Shown here piece by piece: positions 8,250 through 16,268 of a stretch of DNA of 64,000 nucleotides. Origin of the DNA: an uncultured Prevotella sp. (GTDB lineage Bacteria; Bacteroidota; Bacteroidia; Bacteroidales; Bacteroidaceae); assembly GCA_945869265.1 (NCBI GenBank), contig CAMBOI010000005.1:1-64000 (forward strand). The letters run 5' to 3'. How positions within the stretch are numbered: position 1 is the first letter of the stretch; each line of letters begins with the position of its first letter. The translations under genes were made by a program, and so were the position numbers. A model generated the notes under the pieces. The model was given only the letters and a program-made list of their open reading frames with translations, ran no database searches and was not told the DNA's origin.

Positions 8250-9290
8250 TTATTCATCAGTGCCTTCGATAGTCTGAATCTTACCGTCGGCATCATACTC
8301 AATCTCGCACACCTTGAGCGAGCGAAGCCATGACTTACCGCCAGAAGGCACTGAGTCGTGATGGAAAAGATACCACTTACCCTTATATTCAAGTATGGCG
8401 TGATGGGTAGTCCATCCTACAACAGGAGTGAGGATAACTCCCTGATAGGTGAAAGGACCATAGGGGTTGTCACCTGTAGCATAGCATAGCAAGTGACTGT
8501 CGCCGGTGGAGTAAGAGAAATAATACTTTCCGTTGTATTTGTGCATCCACGATGCCTCGAAGAAACGATGGGGGTCGTCGGCCTTCAAGGGATTACCCTC
8601 GTTATCGACAACAAGGATAGGACGTGGAGCCTCGGCAAAGTTCATTCCGTCTTTGGTGAGACGTACGCAGCGGCTGGGAAGGGCATCTTCCTTGCCTTCG
8701 GGCAGATGGGGAGTCTCAAGATGGATGTTGTCCTTGTAGCGTTGGAGCTGACCGCCCCATAATCCTCCGAAATATACATATACCTCTCCGTCGGCATCAT
8801 CCTTAAAGGCGCACATGTCGATACTGTAACTGCCTGGCACGGGAGCCGGTTGGGGGATAAATGGTCCTGCGGGATTGTCGGCAATGGCTGTGCCCCAGTG
8901 GAATACGTCATTGCGATCCTTCAGAGGGAAGTACATCACATACTTCTTCACCTTCTTGCTATATCCCATGCCTGCAGCTTGCTCCTCGGCATTGGTGGGC
9001 ACCTCATGCTCATACACCTGCACATCGCAGTCCCACAGCTGGCGTCCTGCCCAAGGAATATCCTCCTGACGAAGTACGCAACCATGGTCGGTAACGGTGC
9101 CGGTCATGGGGTCGCCGTCGATGGAGAGAACATGGTAGTCCTTCATTATATACTGGTCACCATTGTCGTTTTCGACATTGGATGCTTCCCAGTCGTGGCT
9201 GGGATAGATATAAATCTTACCGTCAAACACATGCACTGACGGGTCAGCCATATAATCGGCTGGAAACAGATAACGCTTTTCCTTTTTCAT
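8250..9290 (-). CDS. cytoplasmic glycoside hydrolase family 43 protein
   Basis: A 346-aa five-bladed-propeller GH43 with no signal peptide. Asp16 in YMADPSVHV is the expected catalytic base, the Asp in YSIDMCAFKD is the pKa modulator, and the Glu in FFEASWMHKYNGKYYFSYS is the expected acid. Family activities are beta-xylosidase and alpha-L-arabinofuranosidase. With no export signal and a GPH symporter gene 49 bases upstream in the same unit, it probably splits imported xylo- or arabino-oligosaccharides. The subfamily cannot be fixed by eye. Confidence 0.82.
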   Translation of the reverse strand: MKKEKRYLFPADYMADPSVHVFDGKIYIYPSHDWEASNVENDNGDQYIMKDYHVLSIDGDPMTGTVTDHGCVLRQEDIPWAGRQLWDCDVQVYEHEVPTNAEEQAAGMGYSKKVKKYVMYFPLKDRNDVFHWGTAIADNPAGPFIPQPAPVPGSYSIDMCAFKDDADGEVYVYFGGLWGGQLQRYKDNIHLETPHLPEGKEDALPSRCVRLTKDGMNFAEAPRPILVVDNEGNPLKADDPHRFFEASWMHKYNGKYYFSYSTGDSHLLCYATGDNPYGPFTYQGVILTPVVGWTTHHAILEYKGKWYLFHHDSVPSGGKSWLRSLKVCEIEYDADGKIQTIEGTDE

Positions 9291-9339
9291 ATTTTTTTAA
9301 TTCTTTTATTTATTCAAGATTCTAACTTATTTTGGGGAG

Positions 9340-10740
9340 TTAACTCCTGCTTTCTATCTCCTTGTTAATTTTGTCGATAGTTTCATCGTCGAGCTCATAC
9401 TTCGAGATTATGAACATCGCGAGGAGGAGTAGGGCGGCAGGCAATACGCAAACAAGCCACAAGATACCCTCTTCGGCAAAAGGACTCTGGGTGACGCTCT
9501 TCGGGTCGTAAGCCACATAAGCCAAGATAGCAGGAGCCACAACACTACCGAGGGTCATACCAGCCTTGAAGAAGATGCCGGTGAGAGCATTGACAATACC
9601 TGCAATGCGCTTGCCACTCACATATTCGCCGTAGGAGATGACCTCAGGCACCAGCGCCCACATATATCCTGTGGCTACGATAACACCAGTGGATTTGATG
9701 AACTGGGCGATATATACATATATCATACTCGGATTCTCCATTTTGGCCACGACGTAGAGAATAGCCATACCGATGATTGCCACCGAGAGGAAGATGTAGA
9801 ACATATTCTTCTTGCCCACGGCATTCTTGATCATCGGCACAAGAGGCATGAAGATGAACGACGGTGCAGAACCAAGACCCATGAAGATGGAGAGCTGCTC
9901 GGATGTGCCATGCATATTGCTGTTGATGAAATAAGCACCTGCGGCATTTCCTATCGACATCATTGCGAACGCAGTGATGAAGAAGAAGGCAATCACGCGG
10001 AGAGGACGGTTGTGGAAGAACTCCATCCAAAGGTCGCTGATCTTAACATTTGCACTCTCCTCGGCATTCATCACCACCTTCTCCTTACACTGCGAGAAGC
10101 AGAACAGAAGCAGGCAGAGCCCCACGATGGCATAGATGGTCATGGTGGTGAACCATGCGCCAGGGTCCTTGGGCAGACCGTCAGCCTTCTCGTCGGTGAA
10201 GTAGGCGATGAGCAGAGGCAGACCCGAACCAACGGCAAGACCGCCACAGTTGGCCATGAACATGCGAACGGAGGTGAGAATCGTGATCTCGTTGGTGTCG
10301 CGAGTCAAGGATGAATTAAGTGCACCATAAGGCACGTTAATAAATGTGTAGAGCAATGTCATCGCGATATATGTCACATAGGCATATAGCAATGAGGGCG
10401 CAAATCCGTTCCAAAAACACAGGATGGCAAAGCCAGAAAGCGGAATACCCACAAAGACGAGGTAAGTACGATACTTGCCAAGGCGGGGATTGTTTTTGTC
10501 GATGAGTGCTCCCACGATGGGATCCCATATCACGTTGGCCACATTACCGACGGTGAACATCACCGACACATCAACAGCGTCAAGGCCATAGATGTCGGTA
10601 TAGAAAAATAACAGGTACATGCAGGTGGTCTGGAATATCAGGTTCTGGGCAAGGTCGCCCGAGCCGAATCCGATGCGTTGCAGCCACGAGAGTTTGTAGA
10701 ATCCCTTCTCTGAGGAAGTGGTGTCATTAAATTGTTTCAT
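9340..10740 (-). CDS. GPH-family sugar:cation symporter (MelB/XynB-like)
   Basis: A 466-aa, about 12-segment transporter of the glycoside-pentoside-hexuronide family. It opens with LSWLQRIGFGSGDLAQNLIF and contains YTDIYGLDAVDVSVMF, VIWDPIVGALIDKNNPRLGKYR, GALNSSLTRDTNE and the second-half VISYGEYVSGKRIAGIVNAL, all typical of MelB/XynB-like symporters. It would take oligosaccharides such as xylosides across the inner membrane with Na+ or H+. It is the first gene of the leftward unit GPH-GH43 and is divergent from the GH67 gene, which supports glucuronoxylan oligosaccharides as cargo. Confidence 0.9.
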   Translation of the reverse strand: MKQFNDTTSSEKGFYKLSWLQRIGFGSGDLAQNLIFQTTCMYLLFFYTDIYGLDAVDVSVMFTVGNVANVIWDPIVGALIDKNNPRLGKYRTYLVFVGIPLSGFAILCFWNGFAPSLLYAYVTYIAMTLLYTFINVPYGALNSSLTRDTNEITILTSVRMFMANCGGLAVGSGLPLLIAYFTDEKADGLPKDPGAWFTTMTIYAIVGLCLLLFCFSQCKEKVVMNAEESANVKISDLWMEFFHNRPLRVIAFFFITAFAMMSIGNAAGAYFINSNMHGTSEQLSIFMGLGSAPSFIFMPLVPMIKNAVGKKNMFYIFLSVAIIGMAILYVVAKMENPSMIYVYIAQFIKSTGVIVATGYMWALVPEVISYGEYVSGKRIAGIVNALTGIFFKAGMTLGSVVAPAILAYVAYDPKSVTQSPFAEEGILWLVCVLPAALLLLAMFIISKYELDDETIDKINKEIESRS

Positions 10741-10773
10741 TATAGATATTGTTTACGTTTTATATTTTCGGTG

Positions 10774-10781
10774 CAAAAGTA
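10774..10781 (-). promoter_or_regulatory. -7 box TACTTTTG for GPH-GH43
   Basis: On the - strand TACTTTTGCACCGAAAA matches TAnnTTTG with the CACCGAAA extension. It is divergent from, and very similar to, the GH67 promoter at 10888-10895. Confidence 0.75.
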
Positions 10782-10887
10782 CACATTTTCCACTAAATAA
10801 CGCTCTGAAAATGTAACCTAAACATTATGATTTGTTTCATTTGTGCATTTTTTCTGCAAAAAATGATGAAATACAACAAAAAAGTAT

Positions 10888-10895
10888 TATATTTG
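10888..10895 (+). promoter_or_regulatory. -7 box TATATTTG for GH67
   Basis: TATATTTGCACCGAAAA matches TAnnTTTG. Its downstream dozen bases are nearly the same as in the divergent GPH promoter. The 106 bp between the two boxes hold no obvious palindrome beyond weak TTGTTTCAT / ATGAAATACAA arms. Confidence 0.75.
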
Positions 10896-10953
10896 CACCG
10901 AAAAAGAATATCAAACGAGAAATTGCCAAAAATATTTAAATACATTAATTAAT

Positions 10954-12861
10954 ATGCTGAAACTACTATTATCAATTGTAATGATAGCTTTCGTGGGAAT
11001 GGCGAAAGCAGAGGATGGTTCGAAGCTATGGCTGCGAGCCGAGAAAAATGTGAAAGCTAAGAATGTAGTAACATTCAAGGGAAAAAGCGATGCAACAACC
11101 AAGATTGCCGTGAAGGAATTGCTCGACTATTGGCATGGAAAGAGGGTTGCTCTACATCTCATTCCCAATTGTGGATTAAAGACTGGAGCTTATAGAGTAG
11201 CTTCCACTGCATCTAAGATTGATGTCACTGCGGCATCATCACAGGGCATTCTTTATGCTGCCTACCATTTGTTGCGCTGCCAGCAGATGGGGGTAGATGT
11301 GACATCTGGTGACAATATCCCTGCCTTCGACATCAGAATACTCAATCATTGGGACAATCTTGATGGTAGTATAGAAAGAGGATATGCCGGAAAGAGTATA
11401 TGGATTTGGGATGAGATAAATTCTTCATCAGAGTGTTCGCCGTCTTTGAGGCAGCATATCACTGAATATGCCCGGGCTAATGCCTCTGTCGGTATCAATG
11501 GTTCGGTGCTCAACAACGTGAATGCCTCGCCACAGATGCTTTCCCCTATATATATAAATAAGGTGAAAGCCATTGCCGACATTCTACGTCCATATGGCAT
11601 CAAGACATATCTGTCGGTGAACTTCGCCTCGCCGATGGCTCTTGGAGGACTGAAGACAGCCGACCCGCTCAATCCTGAGGTGGCACAGTGGTGGAAGGAC
11701 AAGGCTAAGGAGATTTATGAGATTATACCCGACTTCGGAGGCTTCCTTGTGAAGGCTAACTCTGAGGGTCAACCCGGACCAGGCGACTATAACCGCAAGC
11801 ATGCCGACGGGGCAAACATACTTGCCGATGCCGTCAAACCATACGGAGGTATTATCATGTGGCGTTGCTTCGTGTATGGCAATAAACACAAGGGAGAAGA
11901 CAGGGTGAAACAAGCTGTGACAGAGTTTGAACCCGAAGACGGACTGTTCCGTGATAATGTGATACTGCAGGCAAAGAACGGTCCGCTCGACTTCCAACCC
12001 CGTGAACCTTACGCACCGGTGTTCGACAGGATAAAGAAGACCCCGCTGATGGCTGAGTTGCAGATTACACAGGAATATCTCGGACAGAGTATCCATCTCA
12101 CTTATCTCGCACCCATGTGGAAGGAGTTCTTCTCGTTTGTATCACCAAAAGAGCTAAAGGGTATTGCCGGTGTGGCTAATATCGGTGATGACACCAACTG
12201 GTGTGGACATCATTTCTCGCAGGCCAACTGGTATGCCTTCGGTCGCCTCGCATGGAATCCCAACCTCTCGTCAGAGGCTATTGCCAAGGAATGGCTGCTC
12301 CAGACCTTTGACCCCACGATTCTTAACTCAGCCCTCGACATTATGATGCGCAGTCATGAGGCTTGCGTGGATTATATGATGCCACTGGGATTGCATCATA
12401 TCTTCAAGGCCGACCATCATTACGGTCCAGAACCCGACGGTAACCAACCACATTTCCCCGAGGAATGGAAACCGGTGTATTATCACAAGGCAGACAGTGT
12501 GGGGATTGGGTTCAACCGCTCTTCAACGGGTACGAATGCAGTGAGTCAGTATCGTGCCCCCTTCAATACAATGTATGACAATATCGAGACATGCCCGGAA
12601 GAGTATCTGCTGTGGTTTCATCATGTGCCCTGGACACGCAAGATGAAAAGCGGACGCACATTGTGGGAGGAGATGCAACAGCACTACAACCACGGAGTGG
12701 CTGAGGTGGAAGATTTCGTAAGGATATGGCACTCACTGAAGCCGAATGTGGATGAACAGCGCTACCGTGAGGTGGACGAAAGACTGCAAAAACATCTACA
12801 GAGCGCACGCGAATGGCGTGACACCTGCATCGGTTATTTCAGGAAATTCGCCGAAAAATAG
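10954..12861 (+). CDS. aguA: alpha-glucuronidase, glycoside hydrolase family 67
   Basis: A 635-aa secreted enzyme (signal peptide MLKLLLSIVMIAFVGMAKA). It has the GH67 core: YHLLRCQQMG, then FLVKANSEGQPGPGDYN with the expected acid Glu271, HADGANILADAVKPYGG, IMWRCFVY, and the base-bearing stretches LDFQPREPYAPVF and ELQITQEYLG. The C-terminal helical domain ends with EEYLLWFHHVPW and TLWEEMQQHYNHGV. It removes (4-O-methyl-)glucuronic acid from the non-reducing end of xylo-oligosaccharides, in the periplasm here. Length is slightly under the usual 670-720 aa. It heads the rightward half of locus 1, divergent from the GPH symporter. Confidence 0.92.
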   Translation: MLKLLLSIVMIAFVGMAKAEDGSKLWLRAEKNVKAKNVVTFKGKSDATTKIAVKELLDYWHGKRVALHLIPNCGLKTGAYRVASTASKIDVTAASSQGILYAAYHLLRCQQMGVDVTSGDNIPAFDIRILNHWDNLDGSIERGYAGKSIWIWDEINSSSECSPSLRQHITEYARANASVGINGSVLNNVNASPQMLSPIYINKVKAIADILRPYGIKTYLSVNFASPMALGGLKTADPLNPEVAQWWKDKAKEIYEIIPDFGGFLVKANSEGQPGPGDYNRKHADGANILADAVKPYGGIIMWRCFVYGNKHKGEDRVKQAVTEFEPEDGLFRDNVILQAKNGPLDFQPREPYAPVFDRIKKTPLMAELQITQEYLGQSIHLTYLAPMWKEFFSFVSPKELKGIAGVANIGDDTNWCGHHFSQANWYAFGRLAWNPNLSSEAIAKEWLLQTFDPTILNSALDIMMRSHEACVDYMMPLGLHHIFKADHHYGPEPDGNQPHFPEEWKPVYYHKADSVGIGFNRSSTGTNAVSQYRAPFNTMYDNIETCPEEYLLWFHHVPWTRKMKSGRTLWEEMQQHYNHGVAEVEDFVRIWHSLKPNVDEQRYREVDERLQKHLQSAREWRDTCIGYFRKFAEK

Positions 12862-12945
12862 CCATTTGTTACATATTCTTTGTTGTATGATACGAAAAAT
12901 GACGTGTCTGCAACAAATCTTAATGCAACATTTACTAATTATTCG

Positions 12946-13070
12946 TACCTTTGCAGCGGCAAAAGGTTATTATTTGGTGTTACCCCGCGACGGTCTTTTG
13001 CCGTTGCGGGGCTTTGTGTTCGGACACACATGGACGATAATAATAAAAAACCAATAAATATCGTATTTTT
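12946..13070 (+). ncRNA. putative small structured RNA between GH67 and the regulator
   Basis: A -7 box TACCTTTG (12946-12953) with no ORF behind it is followed by strong structure. CCCCGC (12983-12988) pairs with GCGGGG (13006-13011), with an inner ACGG/CCGT. A TGTGT/ACACA hairpin lies at 13015-13028. A final ACGATA...TATCGT hairpin ends in a T-run at 13064-13070. GGCAAAAG (12958-12965) can instead pair with CTTTTGCC (12995-13002), which would disrupt the inner stem. The next gene has its own -7 box at 13106, so this looks like an independent transcript of about 110 nt. I found no SRP, tmRNA or known riboswitch signature in it. Confidence 0.45.
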
Positions 13071-13105
13071 TTAAGAAAATATTTGGTCGTTTGAGATATT
13101 TTATT

Positions 13106-13113
13106 TAAGTTTG
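13106..13113 (+). promoter_or_regulatory. promoter of the locus 1 regulator
   Basis: TAAGTTTG matches TAnnTTTG. TTTG at 13082-13085 is 20 bp upstream, the spacing expected for the -33 element. Confidence 0.7.
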
Positions 13114-13147
13114 CACTCGTAATCAAAAAGACCTGTTGAATCTAACA

Positions 13148-16132
13148 ATGATGAAGAGATTATTTATACTGCTCATTACTGTCGCTGTTTCGCTTTTGTG
13201 TATGGCTAATTACATACAAGGGCAAAACCGCTACAACGTGTCTTTTCTCGACATGAGCGTTGGTCTTCCTCACAATTGGGTTAACTCCGTTTATCAAGAT
13301 AGTCGTGGTTTCGTATGGGTTGCGACCTATGGTGGCGGTCTCGTGCGCTATGACGGATATGGATTCATAAAACCATATTCCTCCGAGAATATGCTCATGC
13401 ACAGCAATTCGTGCCGTAATGTCGTTGAAGACCGATTCGGACGTCTTTGGGTGGTGTTTGATGAAGGTGTGTCTGTAATCAGTCTCGACACATATAAAAA
13501 CGTGGGAGAAGAGTCGTTCGGTATCGACATCAGTAAGATATTGCAGCAGGATGCCGTAAAGGTGTTGCGCGATTTGCGCGATAATATCTGGCTTCTCGCC
13601 GGAAAGAAGGCGTATAAGTTTGTATTCAATGACAACGGCAAGATTAAGAAGGTTTATTCCGTTGATTTCGTCTCCAATACTCCCGACGTCGCCATATCTG
13701 ACGTTGATGGCGACGGAGACGTATGGGCTGCTATCGACGATGGTATATATAAATTAAAGGTGGAGAGGGGCAAACTGGTTAAACGTCCCGTAACGCAACT
13801 TGCCTCTCTGTTTAAAAAAGCATATTTCACCGACTTTATGTTGCACGAAGGTGATATTTGGGTAAGCACAAATATCGGACTGTATCGTTATCGCTCGGAT
13901 AGCCACGTCCTGCAGCATTACACTCATAATGCTGCCGACCCTACAAGTCTTGCTCATAATTATACAACATGCCTTGCAGTAGGGCCTACCGGCATACTCG
14001 TCATTGGTTCACTGGGCGGAGCACTTATTTATAATTATAGCGACGACAATTTTATCCACGTTCGTTCGGATAAGGAATACAATGGGTTGAGATTGTCGAG
14101 CAACTTCGTGCATTGTATATATGTATGCGACAACAATATGTGGATAGGCACCGACAATGGCGGTGTCACGAAGTTTTCCCTGCGTCAACTCAAGCTCGAT
14201 AATATCGTAAATATCCCTGGTGACGACAGTTCTTTGGCACAGGGTTGCGTAAATGCCACATACGTAGAACCGGGAGGCACTCTTTGGGTGGGTATCGTGG
14301 ATGGAGGACTCAACCGCAGGGATGCCGACGGGAAGACTTTTACGCATTTCACTACCGCAAATTCTTCATTGTCAAACAATTCAGTAAGTACTCTTACTGC
14401 CAACGGCCGCATCCTATGGATTGGTACATGGGGTGGAGGAGTATATTGGCTTGACATGGATAATCCCGACCAGATCAACCGTCTTGAGGTGCAGCCAGAG
14501 TATGCCCGAATTATCTCGCATATTGGTTCCCTGGCATACGACAAGCGCAATAATGGTTTGTGGATAGGTAGCAATGACGGAATCTTCTTCTATGATTCAC
14601 GAAGTCGCCAATTGCAGATGCCTTTCGAGGGATGTGACCTGGTGAGAGGATGTATCGGTTCGCTGATCGACGCTAATGAACGCCTGTGGGTGGGATGTAT
14701 GACGGGAATGCGTGTCATCAATCTCCGTAAGCGAAATAATGGTAAATTCCCCTGCGAGAGTTATGTGTATAAGCTCGACAATCCCGAATCACGACTTGTT
14801 GACAAGATAACATGTTTCTGTCAGACACGTGACAGCAGTATATATATCGGTTCGAACGGAAATGGACTTTATCGCCTTATCGGTGAGCATAACGGCAGAA
14901 TGACATTCAAGTCATATACCACTCAGGACGGATTGGCAAACAATGGTGTGAAGGGTATCGTAGAGGGCAGTTATGGTCGTCTGTGGATTGCCACCAACAA
15001 CGGTTTGTCGGTGATGAATCCCAAGGATGATGCCTTCTCCAATTATGGAGAGATTGACGGGTTGCTGTGCAGCAAGTTCTATTGGAATGCCGCCGTATGC
15101 CAAGGCAATAAGATATATCTCGGCAGTGAGAAGGGACTTACATCTATTAATGTTGACGAGATGGCTACAAGGGCGGTAAATAAAGTGGTGCTCACAAGTC
15201 TCAATGTGGATAATTCTGCTATTTACTCTGGCAGTAGGTTTATTGATTCCGACATATCGGTAGCAAAGCGCATCACTCTCCATGAGAGCGACAAGTCATT
15301 TGAGATATTCTTCTCAACACTTCTCTACGACGGTGACGGACGCTCAGTGTATTGCTACCGCATGAAGGAGTTTGAGAAGGAGTGGATACAGACGCGAGCT
15401 GGCGATCATTCAGTGCGCTACACTAATCTGCCTCCTGGTAAATACACCTTTGAGGTGAAGTGCCTCTCTGCCCTTTCTGACGACGAGGGCAATGTGACAA
15501 GTATTGAAGTGGTAATCCATCCGTATTTCTACAAGACATGGTGGTTTATCCTCCTTGTGCTTATGCTTGTGGCCTTCATCAGTTATCGTTTCTATCTCAA
15601 TCGAGTGGAGAAGCTCAAGCGTGAGGAGGGAGAACGTATGCTCAAACCAATACGCGATGCCCTTGAGAATGCCGAGAACCCAGTGGAATTGCAAGAACGA
15701 ATACGCAATATTCTGGAGAATCACCGCCATTTCAGGCGTAGTACGGCCAAGAGTGTGGAGATTGACCAGGAAAAGGAACTCGAGCATGCTCACGTCTTTA
15801 TGAACGATGTGTTCAAGGCTATTGAGGAGGGATATATGGACTCAGGATTCGACATCGAGCAGCTTGCCGAGAGCATGAAGATGAGTCGTAGTGCCCTCAC
15901 AAAGAAACTGAAGGAAGAGACGGGTCTTACTGTCAGTCAACTGCTCAAGGACTATCGTCTCAACATCGCTCACGACATTCTGGCTCAAAATTCCGGAAAC
16001 CGAAATATTACCGAAATAGCCTATAGAGTAGGCTTCAACGACCCAAAGTACTTTACCCGCTGTTTCACCAAGAAATATGGTATCAGTCCGTCGGGATATG
16101 TGGATACAGTGGAGAAAAGTGGAGAAAATTGA
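13148..16132 (+). CDS. membrane-spanning AraC-type regulator with two-component propeller sensor, no kinase
   Basis: A 994-aa protein counted from the ATG at 13148 (a TTG at 13136 is less likely). After a signal/anchor segment, about 750 periplasmic residues form repeated propeller motifs (NWVNSVYQDSRGFVWVAT, DNNMWIGTDNGGV, GRLWIATNNGLSVMN). A Y_Y_Y domain follows (VYCYRMKEFEKEWIQ, YTNLPPGKYTFEVK), then one membrane segment near 797-815 (WWFILLVLMLVAFISYRF). A linker of roughly 85 residues leads to an AraC-type HTH at about 900-990 (FDIEQLAESMKMSRSALTKK, ITEIAYRVGFNDPKYFTR). Hybrid two-component regulators (HTCS) have histidine kinase and receiver domains between membrane and HTH; none fits here. 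It would sense periplasmic oligosaccharide and bind DNA from the membrane. It most likely controls the adjacent susCD unit. Confidence 0.88.
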   Translation: MMKRLFILLITVAVSLLCMANYIQGQNRYNVSFLDMSVGLPHNWVNSVYQDSRGFVWVATYGGGLVRYDGYGFIKPYSSENMLMHSNSCRNVVEDRFGRLWVVFDEGVSVISLDTYKNVGEESFGIDISKILQQDAVKVLRDLRDNIWLLAGKKAYKFVFNDNGKIKKVYSVDFVSNTPDVAISDVDGDGDVWAAIDDGIYKLKVERGKLVKRPVTQLASLFKKAYFTDFMLHEGDIWVSTNIGLYRYRSDSHVLQHYTHNAADPTSLAHNYTTCLAVGPTGILVIGSLGGALIYNYSDDNFIHVRSDKEYNGLRLSSNFVHCIYVCDNNMWIGTDNGGVTKFSLRQLKLDNIVNIPGDDSSLAQGCVNATYVEPGGTLWVGIVDGGLNRRDADGKTFTHFTTANSSLSNNSVSTLTANGRILWIGTWGGGVYWLDMDNPDQINRLEVQPEYARIISHIGSLAYDKRNNGLWIGSNDGIFFYDSRSRQLQMPFEGCDLVRGCIGSLIDANERLWVGCMTGMRVINLRKRNNGKFPCESYVYKLDNPESRLVDKITCFCQTRDSSIYIGSNGNGLYRLIGEHNGRMTFKSYTTQDGLANNGVKGIVEGSYGRLWIATNNGLSVMNPKDDAFSNYGEIDGLLCSKFYWNAAVCQGNKIYLGSEKGLTSINVDEMATRAVNKVVLTSLNVDNSAIYSGSRFIDSDISVAKRITLHESDKSFEIFFSTLLYDGDGRSVYCYRMKEFEKEWIQTRAGDHSVRYTNLPPGKYTFEVKCLSALSDDEGNVTSIEVVIHPYFYKTWWFILLVLMLVAFISYRFYLNRVEKLKREEGERMLKPIRDALENAENPVELQERIRNILENHRHFRRSTAKSVEIDQEKELEHAHVFMNDVFKAIEEGYMDSGFDIEQLAESMKMSRSALTKKLKEETGLTVSQLLKDYRLNIAHDILAQNSGNRNITEIAYRVGFNDPKYFTRCFTKKYGISPSGYVDTVEKSGEN

Positions 16133-16153
16133 CCAAAATCAACTAAAATCATT

Positions 16154-16185
16154 GTTTGTCCACCTAAAATACCCGTTTGTCCACC
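16154..16185 (+). promoter_or_regulatory. direct-repeat operator GTTTGTCCACC x2, 21-bp spacing
   Basis: Two exact copies of GTTTGTCCACC start at 16154 and 16175, 21 bp apart, i.e. two helical turns. They lie 20-52 bp upstream of the susC -7 box, where no -33 element is evident. Direct repeats on one face of the helix are what an AraC-type dimer would contact, so these are probably the operator half-sites of the regulator encoded immediately upstream. Confidence 0.6.
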
Positions 16186-16205
16186 ATACTTTTTGATATC
16201 TTTAC

Positions 16206-16213
16206 TAATTTTG
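16206..16213 (+). promoter_or_regulatory. -7 box TAATTTTG for susC of locus 1
   Basis: TAATTTTG matches TAnnTTTG, 55 bases upstream of the susC ATG. No TTTG is found at 19-21 bp spacing, consistent with an activator-dependent promoter. Confidence 0.65.
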
Positions 16214-16268
16214 CGACCAAATTTTGAAACAATTTCGTAATTAAAACAAACCTAAATGTAATTAAACA

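Noticed and set aside
12946..13070. SRP (4.5S) RNA or tmRNA
   Set aside because: The GGAAG-type SRP loop and the tmRNA tRNA-like ends are absent.
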